DNA from: Pseudocoprococcus catus
GTDB lineage: Bacteria > Bacillota > Clostridia > Lachnospirales > Lachnospiraceae
DNA length: 64,000 nucleotides
Assembly: GCF_019734885.1 (NCBI RefSeq)
Contig: NZ_JAAXCM010000020.1
Location: 62,001 to 126,000, forward strand
Direction of reading: 5' to 3'
Part shown: piece after piece, positions 1 through 7,926 of the stretch
Layout of the letters: the number at the start of each line of letters is the position of its first letter
Position numbering within the stretch: the stretch's first letter is position 1
The notes under the pieces: generated by a model
Databases searched by the model: none
What the model was told of the DNA's origin: nothing
The model's input: only the letters and a program-made list of their open reading frames with translations
Position numbers and translations under genes: made by a program

Positions 1-1248
1 TCACCGGCAAAATCCTGGATACTCGGCCTTCAGGAACTGAGAAAACCTTTGCTTCATCTGCATACACAGTATAATCGTGAAATCCCATACGATACCATTG
101 ATATGGATTTCATGAATGAGAATCAGGCAGCTCACGGTGACAGAGAATACGGTCATATTTTCTCACGTCTGCATATGGAACGCAAAGTGGTTATGGGTTA
201 CTGGGAAGACAAATCTACACAGGATAGAATCGGCTCCTGGATGTGTACAGCTGTAGGCGTTCTTGAAAGCAGCCATATCCGTGTGATGCGTATTGCTGAC
301 AACATGAGAAATGTTGCGGTTACAGAGGGCGATAAGGTTGAAGCACAGATCAAATTCGGCTGGGAAGTGGATGCTTATCCGGTAAATGAAATTGCAGAAG
401 CAGTGAAAGCAGTTTCAAAGGCAGATATTGATGCACTGGTAGAAGAATATTACAGCACATATAATATTTTACTTGAAGGCAGAGACGAGAAGGAATTCCG
501 TCAGCATGTGGCTGTTCAGGCCGGTATTGAAATCGGTTTTGAACGTTTCCTTGAAGAAAAGAATTATCAGGCCATTGTTACGCACTTTGGCGACTTAGGT
601 GCCCTGCAGCAGCTTCCGGGTCTGGCTATCCAGAGACTGATGGCTAAAGGCTATGGTTTCGGTGCGGAAGGCGACTGGAAGACAGCAGCCATGGTGCGTC
701 TGATGAAGATCATGACAGAGGGCATGAAAGGTGCCAAAGGTACATCCTTTATGGAAGATTATACATACAATCTTGTACCGGGCAAAGAAGGTATTCTTCA
801 GTCCCATATGTTGGAAGTTTGCCCGACAATTGCAGATGGCCCTATTTCTATCAAAGAGCAGCCATTATCCATGGGTGACAGAGAAGATCCTGCAAGACTT
901 GTATTTACAGCTAAAGAGGGCAAGGCTATTGCCACATCCCTTATCGATCTGGGCAATCGTTTCCGCCTGATCATCAATGACGTAAACTGCAAGAAGACAG
1001 AAAAACCAATGCCGAAGCTTCCGGTTGCAACTGCATTCTGGACACCGGAACCAAATCTTCAGACAGGTGCTGAAGCATGGATCCTGGCAGGCGGTGCACA
1101 TCATACAGCTTTCTCCTATGACCTGACGGCTGAGCAGATGGGTGACTGGGCAAACAGCATGGGCATTGAAGCTGTTTATATCGACAAAGACACAACAATC
1201 AGACAGTTTAACAATGAGCTGAAATGGAATTCCATTTACTATCGTTAA
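1..1248 (+). CDS. araA: L-arabinose isomerase, 5' end cut off by the window
   Basis: Interconverts L-arabinose and L-ribulose in the cytoplasm, the first step of arabinose use. The reading frame is open from base 1, so the gene begins upstream; 415 codons are present against about 500 for the family, so roughly the first 85 residues are missing. The visible part carries family blocks: KPLLHLHTQYNREIP, the DTIDMDFMNENQAAHGDRE block, HMLEVCP, GDREDPARLVF and GGAHHTAFS, which supply the metal-binding Glu/His residues and the catalytic region. The first ATG in the window (49) lies inside the conserved HLHTQ block and is not the start. It is followed by an FGGY kinase and araD on the same strand, which supports an arabinose operon. 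Confidence 0.96.
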   Translation, partial: SPAKSWILGLQELRKPLLHLHTQYNREIPYDTIDMDFMNENQAAHGDREYGHIFSRLHMERKVVMGYWEDKSTQDRIGSWMCTAVGVLESSHIRVMRIADNMRNVAVTEGDKVEAQIKFGWEVDAYPVNEIAEAVKAVSKADIDALVEEYYSTYNILLEGRDEKEFRQHVAVQAGIEIGFERFLEEKNYQAIVTHFGDLGALQQLPGLAIQRLMAKGYGFGAEGDWKTAAMVRLMKIMTEGMKGAKGTSFMEDYTYNLVPGKEGILQSHMLEVCPTIADGPISIKEQPLSMGDREDPARLVFTAKEGKAIATSLIDLGNRFRLIINDVNCKKTEKPMPKLPVATAFWTPEPNLQTGAEAWILAGGAHHTAFSYDLTAEQMGDWANSMGIEAVYIDKDTTIRQFNNELKWNSIYYR

Positions 1249-1261
1249 ATTGATTAAAAGA

Positions 1262-1305
1262 CAGGCAGCTGCGATAGTGTGGTATAAACCGCAGGCAGCT
1301 GCCTG
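1262..1305 (+). other. Intercistronic hairpin between araA and the kinase gene
   Basis: An 11-bp perfect inverted repeat (CAGGCAGCTGC at 1262-1272, GCAGCTGCCTG at 1295-1305) lies just after the araA stop. No T-run follows, so it is more likely an mRNA-stability or processing hairpin than a terminator. A second perfect 7-bp hairpin (GGATTCG / CGAATCC, loop ACAG, 1363-1380) lies directly before the ribosome binding site of the next gene. Confidence 0.5.
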
Positions 1306-1398
1306 CCTGTGGTTATAGAGATAGACAATGTTTGAATTGGACAGAGTGTCCATTTCAAAGCAGGATTCGACAGCGAATCCATGAATCAGGAGGATAGA

Positions 1399-2994
1399 AT
1401 GGCAGATTTAAAAGCAATTATTGAGAGCGGCAAAACAGCACTGGGTATTGAATTCGGTTCAACCAGAATCAAGGCAGTGCTGATCGATGAATCATTTAAA
1501 CCAATCGCTTCCGGCAGTTACAGCTGGGAGAATCAGCTGATCGACGGTTTCTGGACTTATTCTCTGGATGATATCTGGAAGGGTTTAAGAGACTGCTACA
1601 AGAGCCTGGCAGCCGATGTGAAAGAAAAATACGGTGCAGAGCTGACGAAGATCGGCAGCATCGGTTTTAGTGCCATGATGCACGGCTATATGGCCTTTGA
1701 TGAGAAGGGCGAGCTGCTTGTACCGTTCCGTACATGGCGAAACAGTACAACAGGTCAGGCGGCTGAAGCATTGACAGAATTATTTAATTACAATATTCCT
1801 CAGAGATGGAGCATTTCCCATTTGTATCAGGCGATTTTAAATGGTGAGGAACATGTCGATCAGATCAGTTATCTGACAACGCTGGCGGGTTACATCCACT
1901 GGCAGCTGACAGGGCGGAAAGTCCTTGGTATCGGCGATGTTTCCGGTATGTTTCCGATCAATGACAAGACCCATCAGTATGATGAGACAATGGTTGAGAA
2001 GTTTGGTAAGCTTATTGAAGATAAACATTATCCGTGGACATTAACAGGTATTCTTCCGAAAATCCTTGTGGCCGGAGAATCTGCCGGTGTGCTGACAGAA
2101 GAGGGAGCCAAGCTTCTGGATGAAAGCGGCAAATTGCCGGCAGGTATCCCACTGTGTCCGCCGGAGGGGGATGCAGGTACAGGTATGGCAGCTACCAACA
2201 GCATTGGTGTTCATACAGGTAATGTTTCTGCCGGTACATCTGTTTTTGCCATGGTGGTTCTGGAAGACCAGTTAAAGGCCGTTTATCCGGAGATCGATAT
2301 GGTGACAACACCTGTGGGCAGTCCGGTAGCTATGGTGCATGCCAATAACTGTACATCCGAGATCAATGCCTGGGTAGGCCTTTTTAGAGAATTTGCGGAG
2401 CTGTTCGGCATGGATATCAGTCAGAATGACCTCTTTGAGAAATTATTCAAAGTGGCCATGGAGGGTGATGCAGACTGTGGTGATATGATGTCTTACGGTT
2501 ACTATTCAGGGGAAAATATTACCGATATCACAGAAGGCCGTCCGCTCTTTGTGAGAAAACCAACCAGCCGATTCAGTCTTGCTAACTTTATGCGTCTGCA
2601 TTTGAGCAGTGCCCTGGGTGCCCTGAAAGTAGGTATGGATATTCTGATCAAGAAAGAGCATGTGGCCATTGATAAGATTTACGGTCACGGTGGTTATTTT
2701 ACTACAAAAGGTGTGGGACAAAAGCTTCTGGCAGCTGCCATTGATACACCGGTATCCGTTATGGAGACAGCCGGCGAGGGCGGTCCATGGGGTATGGCAC
2801 TGCTGGCATCTTATCTGACATGGAAGGGTGAAGACGAAACACTTCAGAATTATCTGGAGGGCAAAGTATTTGCCGGAAATGCAGGTACAAGTGAAGAACC
2901 GGATGCAAAGGATATCGAAGGTTTTGAGAAGTTTATTGAGAATTATAAAGGTGCAATAGCAGTTGAAAAGACAGCATCAGAAGTGATAAAATAA
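1399..2994 (+). CDS. araB: FGGY-family carbohydrate kinase, probable L-ribulokinase
   Basis: Probably phosphorylates L-ribulose to L-ribulose-5-phosphate with ATP. FGGY features are visible: the N-terminal ATPase-fold strand [31 protein letters not shown], and the central [12 protein letters not shown] block with the likely catalytic Asp, followed by [12 protein letters not shown] and the C-terminal [14 protein letters not shown]. It is 531 residues. The start is the ATG at 1399, because AGGAGG at 1388-1393 sits 5 nt before it; the ATG at 1381 lies upstream of that site. It diverges from the classical E. coli-type AraB, so the substrate is assigned from its place between araA and araD. Confidence 0.85.
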   Translation: MADLKAIIESGKTALGIEFGSTRIKAVLIDESFKPIASGSYSWENQLIDGFWTYSLDDIWKGLRDCYKSLAADVKEKYGAELTKIGSIGFSAMMHGYMAFDEKGELLVPFRTWRNSTTGQAAEALTELFNYNIPQRWSISHLYQAILNGEEHVDQISYLTTLAGYIHWQLTGRKVLGIGDVSGMFPINDKTHQYDETMVEKFGKLIEDKHYPWTLTGILPKILVAGESAGVLTEEGAKLLDESGKLPAGIPLCPPEGDAGTGMAATNSIGVHTGNVSAGTSVFAMVVLEDQLKAVYPEIDMVTTPVGSPVAMVHANNCTSEINAWVGLFREFAELFGMDISQNDLFEKLFKVAMEGDADCGDMMSYGYYSGENITDITEGRPLFVRKPTSRFSLANFMRLHLSSALGALKVGMDILIKKEHVAIDKIYGHGGYFTTKGVGQKLLAAAIDTPVSVMETAGEGGPWGMALLASYLTWKGEDETLQNYLEGKVFAGNAGTSEEPDAKDIEGFEKFIENYKGAIAVEKTASEVIK

Positions 2995-3082
2995 ACATGT
3001 CATTTTGCATCGGGACTCACAAGGGAATGTTGATGCGGGAAGTCTAAAAAGCCTTTATGGCAGAAAAGAGGGTGTTAGTCGA

Positions 3083-3784
3083 ATGCTTGAAGAATTAAAG
3101 AAAGAAGTCTACGAAGCCAATATGCTGCTTCCGAAGTATCAGCTTGTGACTTTTACATGGGGCAATGTCAGCGGGATTGACCGCGAGAAGGGCCTTTTTG
3201 TCATCAAGCCGAGCGGTGTGGATTATGACAAACTGAGACCGGAAGATATGGTTGTTGTAGATCTGAATGGCAATAAAGTAGAGGGCGATTACAATCCGTC
3301 TTCTGATACAGAGACACATGTTGTCTTATATAACCGTTTTCCGAAGATCGGCGGTATCGTACATACTCATTCACCATGGGCCACAAGCTGGGCACAGGCC
3401 GGCCGTGGTATTCCATGTTACGGGACAACCCATGCCGATTATCTGTACGGCGAGGTACCTTGTGTGAGAAACCTTACAGAGAAAGAGATCAATGATGCCT
3501 ATGAGAAGAATACAGGTGTCCTGATCGCAGATGAATTTGAACGTCCGGGTTTGGATTATATTGCAACACCTGCCGTTCTCTGCAAGAATCACGGACCGTT
3601 CACATGGGGCAAGGATGCCCATGAGGCTGTACACAATGCCGTTGTTCTGGAAGAAGTTGCCAAGATGGCAGCCCGATGTGAGCTGATCAATCCGAAGGTT
3701 CAGCCTGCACCGCAGGAACTTCAGGATAAGCATTATTTCAGAAAACATGGTGCCAATGCGTACTATGGTCAGCCGGGTAAATAG
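3083..3784 (+). CDS. araD: L-ribulose-5-phosphate 4-epimerase
   Basis: Converts L-ribulose-5-P to D-xylulose-5-P, the last dedicated arabinose step. At 233 residues it has the normal AraD length. The class II aldolase/epimerase fold is recognisable: [11 protein letters not shown] near the N-terminus, [10 protein letters not shown], the SSDTETH block, [13 protein letters not shown] with two zinc-ligand histidines, and [10 protein letters not shown] with the third. The start is the ATG at 3083, preceded by AGAGGG; the longer frame starting at 3005 adds a non-homologous leader of 26 residues. It lies 88 bp downstream of the kinase gene and is probably cotranscribed with it. Confidence 0.96.
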   Translation: MLEELKKEVYEANMLLPKYQLVTFTWGNVSGIDREKGLFVIKPSGVDYDKLRPEDMVVVDLNGNKVEGDYNPSSDTETHVVLYNRFPKIGGIVHTHSPWATSWAQAGRGIPCYGTTHADYLYGEVPCVRNLTEKEINDAYEKNTGVLIADEFERPGLDYIATPAVLCKNHGPFTWGKDAHEAVHNAVVLEEVAKMAARCELINPKVQPAPQELQDKHYFRKHGANAYYGQPGK

Positions 3785-3816
3785 ATTTCCGTTAAACGAG
3801 GTAGCAATTATCGTAA

Positions 3817-3876
3817 CTTAAAAATGCAAGCATTTTATACCTGTTTTTTGAAATTATGCTTGGCTCTGAACAGTTA
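3817..3876 (-). repeat. Dispersed intergenic repeat, partial copy (inverted relative to 48912)
   Basis: These 60 bases match the reverse complement of 48912-48971 at 57 positions. The block includes a small AAAATGC/GCATTTT-type hairpin, a C-TGTTTTTTGAAAT tract and the end motif CTCTGAACAGTTA. The copy starts GTAACTT and ends AGTTAC, so it has short terminal complementarity. Compared with the other copy it carries only about half the element. It lies between araD and the transaldolase gene. Confidence 0.8.
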
Positions 3877-3922
3877 CAAATTATCATATAATTAAGGGCG
3901 AAAGGCCCCAGGAGGTAAAATT

Positions 3923-4576
3923 ATGAAATTTTTCATTGACACAGCGAATGTAGAAGATATCAGAAAAGCAAATGACATGGGCGTTATCTGCGGCGTTACA
4001 ACGAACCCATCCCTGATCGCCAAAGAAGGCAGAGATTTCAAGGAAGTCATCAAAGAGATCACAACGATCGTTGATGGACCGATCAGCGGCGAAGTAAAGG
4101 CTACAACTGTTGATGCAGAAGGCATGATCAAAGAGGGCCGTGAAATCGCAGCTATCCATCCAAACATGGTTGTTAAGATTCCTATGACAGTTGAAGGTTT
4201 AAAGGCTGTTAAGGTTCTGTCTGCAGAAGGCATCAAGACAAACGTCACACTGATCTTCACAGCTAACCAGGCTTTACTGGCTGCAAGAGCAGGTGCTACA
4301 TATGTATCCCCATTCCTCGGCAGACTGGATGATATCAGCACAGCAGGTATCAGCCTGATCGAAGATATCGTAACAATTTTTGACAACTATGGCCTCGAAA
4401 CAGAGATCATCGCTGCATCTATCAGACATCCAATGCACGTAACAGATTGTGCACTGGCAGGTGCGCATATCGCAACAGTTCCTTACAAGGTAATCGAGCA
4501 GATGACACATCATCCGCTGACAGATCAGGGTATTGCTAAATTCCAGGCAGATTACAAGGCTGTATTTGGCGAATAA
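3923..4576 (+). CDS. tal: Transaldolase, small TalC/Fsa subfamily
   Basis: Transfers a dihydroxyacetone unit between sugar phosphates in the non-oxidative pentose phosphate pathway, linking the arabinose genes upstream to glycolysis. It has 217 residues, the short form shared with FsaA. The Schiff-base Lys is K85 in MVVKIPMT; other family motifs are [11 protein letters not shown] and [11 protein letters not shown]. Residue 131 is Phe ([11 protein letters not shown]). E. coli FsaA, a fructose-6-phosphate aldolase, has Tyr there and true transaldolases have Phe, so transaldolase activity is favoured. RBS AGGAGG precedes the ATG by 7 nt. Confidence 0.93.
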   Translation: MKFFIDTANVEDIRKANDMGVICGVTTNPSLIAKEGRDFKEVIKEITTIVDGPISGEVKATTVDAEGMIKEGREIAAIHPNMVVKIPMTVEGLKAVKVLSAEGIKTNVTLIFTANQALLAARAGATYVSPFLGRLDDISTAGISLIEDIVTIFDNYGLETEIIAASIRHPMHVTDCALAGAHIATVPYKVIEQMTHHPLTDQGIAKFQADYKAVFGE

Positions 4577-4596
4577 AAAATTTATGTTATGCGGAG

Positions 4597-4631
4597 AGCC
4601 GTCAGTTCATGTGTAACTGTCGGCTTTCTTT
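4597..4631 (+). terminator. Intrinsic terminator after the transaldolase gene
   Basis: AGCCGTCAGTT at 4597-4607 pairs with AACTGTCGGCT at 4615-4625 with one internal mismatch, followed by TTCTTTAT. It ends the pentose gene run. Confidence 0.75.
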
Positions 4632-4648
4632 ATAAACTCCTCTTGAAG

Positions 4649-4760
4649 AAAATGCGATTTTACTATAATATTAAAGAAAAGAAAATGCGATTTTACGGTA
4701 TTTTGCGAAAAAATAAAATGCGGATTTAATATATATTAGCGAAAAATAAAATGCGGATTT
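4649..4760 (+). repeat. Four-copy 33-bp tandem repeat upstream of the AAA_14 ATPase gene
   Basis: The core AAAATGCG begins at 4649, 4682, 4715 and 4748, an exact 33-bp period. Copies 1 and 2 share GAAAATGCGATTTTAC; copies 3 and 4 share GCGAAAAA(A)TAAAATGCGGATTT. The last unit runs into the ribosome binding site of the next gene. Unit 1 also contains TATAAT at 4664-4669, a possible -10 box. Copies are diverged but the spacing is kept, which suggests a protein-binding array rather than recent slippage. Confidence 0.85.
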
Positions 4761-4782
4761 TTCAATAAAGGAGGAAAACAGT

Positions 4783-6111
4783 ATGTTCAAACGCAAAATT
4801 TATGAAAAACTAGTAGAGTGGAAAAAGGAGTCTGATGGAAGAACCGCGCTTTTAGTGGAGGGCGCCAGACGAATTGGAAAGTCCACAGTTGTAGAAAATT
4901 TTGCAAAGAATGAATATGAAAGCTATATTTTAATTGATTTTTCAACAGCTTCAAGAACGGTTAGGGAGCTTTTTGAAGATATATCTGATTTGAATTATAT
5001 TTTTTTACAGCTTCAGCTGCAATATAAAGTTGATCTGCATGAAAGAAAATCGTTGATTATTTTCGATGAAGTGCAGTTATGCCCATTAGCAAGGCAGGCC
5101 ATTAAATCGTTGGTTAAAGATCATCGGTATGATTATATTGAAACCGGGTCATTAATTTCTATTAAGAAAAATGTGCAGGATATTCTTATTCCCAGTGAAG
5201 AAAGAAAAATAAGCATGTATCCGATGGATTATGAGGAGTTTTTGTGGGCAATAGGTGACACGGTAAGTACTTCTCTGGTTAAAAAGCTGTTTGAAGCGGG
5301 ACAGGCACTTGGTGAGAAGATGAATCGAAAATTACTTAGAGACTTCAGATTATATATGCTGGTGGGAGGAATGCCGCAGGCTGTTGATGAATATATCAAA
5401 ACGAATAATTTTCGAAAAGTGGACGCCGTGAAGCGGGATATTCTTAGTTTGTATGAGGATGATTTTAAAAAGATAGATGCGACCGGAAGATTATCTGTTT
5501 TATTTGATGCCATTCCGGCACAGCTGAATAAAAATGCATCCCGCTATCAGATTTCAAGTGTTTTGGACAGCGGATGGTCGGACAAAATGTTGGAACTCAT
5601 AGCTGAATTGAAAGATTCAAAAACGGTTTTGATTTCCTATCATACAAATGATCCAAACGCCGGTATGGCAAATAACAAGGATCTGACAAAATTTAAAATG
5701 TTTTTGTGTGATACAGGGTTATTTGTTACACTTATGTTTAAAGATAAAGATTTCACGGAAAATATCATCTATGAAAAACTTTTAAATGACAAGTTGAGTA
5801 CAAATCTGGGTTATTTGTATGAAAATGTTGTCGCACAAATTTTGGCGGCGAATGGCAACGAATTATTTTATTATACGTTTGCGAATCCTATTTCCAAACA
5901 TAATTATGAAATAGATTTTTTGCTTGCCAGGAAAAATAAGCTTTGCCCGATAGAAATAAAGTCATCTGGTTACAAAACACACAAATCACTGGATGCATTT
6001 TCGCAAAAATATTCAGATAGAATTTTGTGGAAATATCTTGTCTATACCAAAGATTTGTGTAAGGACCAGGATATTATATGTCTGCCAGTTTATATGGCAC
6101 AATTTTTATAA
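4783..6111 (+). CDS. AAA_14 / DUF4143 ATP-binding protein
   Basis: A 442-residue predicted P-loop ATPase whose cellular role is not established. The N-terminal AAA domain has Walker A GARRIGKST (residues 27-35) and Walker B LIIFDEVQ (91-97). The C-terminal DUF4143 region ends in EIDFLLARKNK...PIEIKSS, a pattern like the D-ExK core of restriction-like nuclease folds. AAGGAGG lies 8 nt before the ATG. The gene stands alone: a terminator and the 33-bp tandem repeat precede it, and the isomerase gene after it has its own RBS. Base composition is more AT-rich than the flanking sugar genes, consistent with horizontal spread. Confidence 0.88.
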   Translation: MFKRKIYEKLVEWKKESDGRTALLVEGARRIGKSTVVENFAKNEYESYILIDFSTASRTVRELFEDISDLNYIFLQLQLQYKVDLHERKSLIIFDEVQLCPLARQAIKSLVKDHRYDYIETGSLISIKKNVQDILIPSEERKISMYPMDYEEFLWAIGDTVSTSLVKKLFEAGQALGEKMNRKLLRDFRLYMLVGGMPQAVDEYIKTNNFRKVDAVKRDILSLYEDDFKKIDATGRLSVLFDAIPAQLNKNASRYQISSVLDSGWSDKMLELIAELKDSKTVLISYHTNDPNAGMANNKDLTKFKMFLCDTGLFVTLMFKDKDFTENIIYEKLLNDKLSTNLGYLYENVVAQILAANGNELFYYTFANPISKHNYEIDFLLARKNKLCPIEIKSSGYKTHKSLDAFSQKYSDRILWKYLVYTKDLCKDQDIICLPVYMAQFL

Positions 6112-6133
6112 CATGAAATGGAGGAGTTTTATT

Positions 6134-7618
6134 ATGAGCAATATGCCGGAAGTGAAGTTAGGTGTTGTGGCTGTCAGCCGTGATTGTTTCCCTGAAAGTC
6201 TTTCTGTCAGCAGAAGACAGAATCTGATGAAGGCTTATACAGAGAAGTATGGGACAGAGGGAATCTATGAATGTCCTGTCTGTATCGTGGAGAGCGAGAT
6301 CCATATGGTGCAGGCACTGGAAGATATCAAAAAAGCGGGATGCAACGCCCTTTGTGTTTATCTCGGTAACTTTGGTCCTGAGATTTCAGAGACACTGCTT
6401 GCAAAGCATTTTGACGGACCGAAGATGTTTATTGCCGCTGCAGAAGAGAGCGGAGACAACCTGTTGGATGGCAGAGGTGATGCATACTGTGGTATGTTAA
6501 ATGCCAGTTACAATCTGCAGCTGCGCAATATCAAGGCCTATATTCCTGAGTATCCTGTGGGTGATGCTGAGAAATGTGCCGATATGATCCATGAATTTAT
6601 GCCGATCGCAAGAGCGGTCATCGGACTCCAGAATCTGAAGATCATCAGCTTTGGACCAAGACCAATGAATTTCCTCGCATGTAATGCCCCGATCAAACAG
6701 CTTTACAATCTGGGGGTTGAAATTGAAGAGAATTCAGAGCTTGATCTGTTTGAAGCTTTTAACAAACATGCCGGTGATGAGAGAATTCCTGCCATTGTGA
6801 AAGAGATGGAAGAAGAACTCGGCACAGGTAACAAGAAGCCTGAAATCCTTGTTAAGCTGGCTCAGTATGAACTGACATTAAAAGACTGGATCGAAGAGCA
6901 TCGTGGTTATCGCAAGTATGTAACATTGACAGGCAAATGCTGGCCGGCATTCCAGACACAGTTCGGTTTTGTACCATGTTATGTGAACAGCCGTCTGACA
7001 GCGCAGGGCATTCCGGTATCCTGCGAGGTGGATATTTACGGTACACTCAGTGAGTTCATTGGAACGGTTGTCAGCCAGGATGCTGTTACACTGCTGGATA
7101 TCAACAATTCTGTACCGTCTGATATGTACAACAGCGATATAAAGGGTAAATATAACTATACTCAGAAAGATACATTCATGGGCTTCCATTGCGGCAATAC
7201 AGCTTCCAGCAAACTGTCCTTCTGCGAGATGAAGTACCAGAAGATTATGGCAAGAACACTGCCTGAGGAAGTGACACAGGGTACCCTTGAAGGAGATATC
7301 AAACCGGGTGACATCACATTTTACCGTCTGCAGAGTACAGCAGACAATAAGCTTCGCGCTTATGTGGCCCAGGGTGAAGTTCTTCCTGTGGCAACACGTT
7401 CCTTTGGTTCCATCGGCGTCTTTGCCATTCCTGAAATGGGCAGATTCTATCGTCATGTTCTGATTGAGAAAGGATTTCCGCATCATGGCGCAGTAGCATT
7501 CGGTCATTACGGCAAGGCACTGTTTGAGGTATTTAAGTATATCGGCGTGCCGGTAGAGGAGATTGGTTATAATCAGCCGGCAGGAGTACGCTATCCAACT
7601 GAAAACCCTTGGGGCTAA
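6134..7618 (+). CDS. L-fucose/L-arabinose isomerase family protein
   Basis: A 494-residue cytoplasmic sugar isomerase-like protein. The N-terminal part looks like the cofactor-free Rossmann region of FucI/AraA (KLGVVAVSRDCFPESLS; NALCVYLGNFGPE), and the C-terminal part carries FucI/AraA C-domain blocks (GKCWPAFQTQFGFVPC, CEVDIYGTLSEFIGT, FPHHGAVAFGHYG). Start ATG 6134 follows GGAGGAG; the longer frame begins inside the preceding gene. It is paired with xylulokinase downstream, so it may make a ketopentose that XylB or a similar kinase can use, but the real substrate (D-arabinose, D-xylose, L-fucose or other) cannot be read from sequence. Confidence 0.8.
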   Translation: MSNMPEVKLGVVAVSRDCFPESLSVSRRQNLMKAYTEKYGTEGIYECPVCIVESEIHMVQALEDIKKAGCNALCVYLGNFGPEISETLLAKHFDGPKMFIAAAEESGDNLLDGRGDAYCGMLNASYNLQLRNIKAYIPEYPVGDAEKCADMIHEFMPIARAVIGLQNLKIISFGPRPMNFLACNAPIKQLYNLGVEIEENSELDLFEAFNKHAGDERIPAIVKEMEEELGTGNKKPEILVKLAQYELTLKDWIEEHRGYRKYVTLTGKCWPAFQTQFGFVPCYVNSRLTAQGIPVSCEVDIYGTLSEFIGTVVSQDAVTLLDINNSVPSDMYNSDIKGKYNYTQKDTFMGFHCGNTASSKLSFCEMKYQKIMARTLPEEVTQGTLEGDIKPGDITFYRLQSTADNKLRAYVAQGEVLPVATRSFGSIGVFAIPEMGRFYRHVLIEKGFPHHGAVAFGHYGKALFEVFKYIGVPVEEIGYNQPAGVRYPTENPWG

Positions 7619-7630
7619 TAAAAATACAAG

Positions 7631-7825
7631 AATGCGAAACTTCATATGTCTAGGGCATTGTGAAAAATTAAAAGTTCAAAGCAGGCACGTTTACACTGCC
7701 CAGCACTGGCAGCAGTATATAAGGCGGTAAAGGACACCGCCTAAGGACTGGCCGTGCTGGAAGCACCTGCTTTTGAATCTTTTAATTTTTCACAACTGTT
7801 CAGGAGTATAATTGAGTTTCGCATT
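7631..7825. repeat. Large nested fold-back between the isomerase gene and xylB
   Basis: Complementary arms are nested one inside another: 7631-7641 with 7815-7825 (11 bp perfect), 7660-7674 with 7779-7793 (15 bp perfect), 7675-7685 with 7766-7777 (with a one-base bulge), 7700-7706 with 7754-7760, and 7722-7728 with 7736-7742. Together they fold a 195-base region into one long interrupted hairpin. No gene is visible in it. It could be a MITE-like insertion, a structured 5' leader of xylB, or both. Confidence 0.75.
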
Positions 7826-7926
7826 TTTAATACTTTCATTAAAATGTGATAAAATATATCGAATTAGTTGTATTTATAGGAAAATTAATTAAAGGATTCT
7901 CAGAGGGAAAGATAGGAGGAAGTAGT

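Noticed and set aside
1363-1380. GGATTCG/CGAATCC hairpin as a shared regulatory motif with 42232-42255
   Set aside because: Similar 7-bp stems occur at both places, but orientation, loop and spacing to the gene start differ, so chance is likely.
4649-4760. CRISPR-like spacing of the AAAATGCG repeats
   Set aside because: The period is 33 bp with no unique spacers between identical repeats, the units themselves diverge, and there are no cas genes; it is a tandem repeat.
6878-7645. A 255-codon minus-strand ORF opposite the sugar isomerase gene
   Set aside because: No ribosome binding site or domain; the plus-strand frame carries clear family motifs.
7846-7926. An upstream ATG start for xylB
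   Set aside because: The extension is non-homologous, and AGGAGG sits 7 nt before the TTG at 7927.
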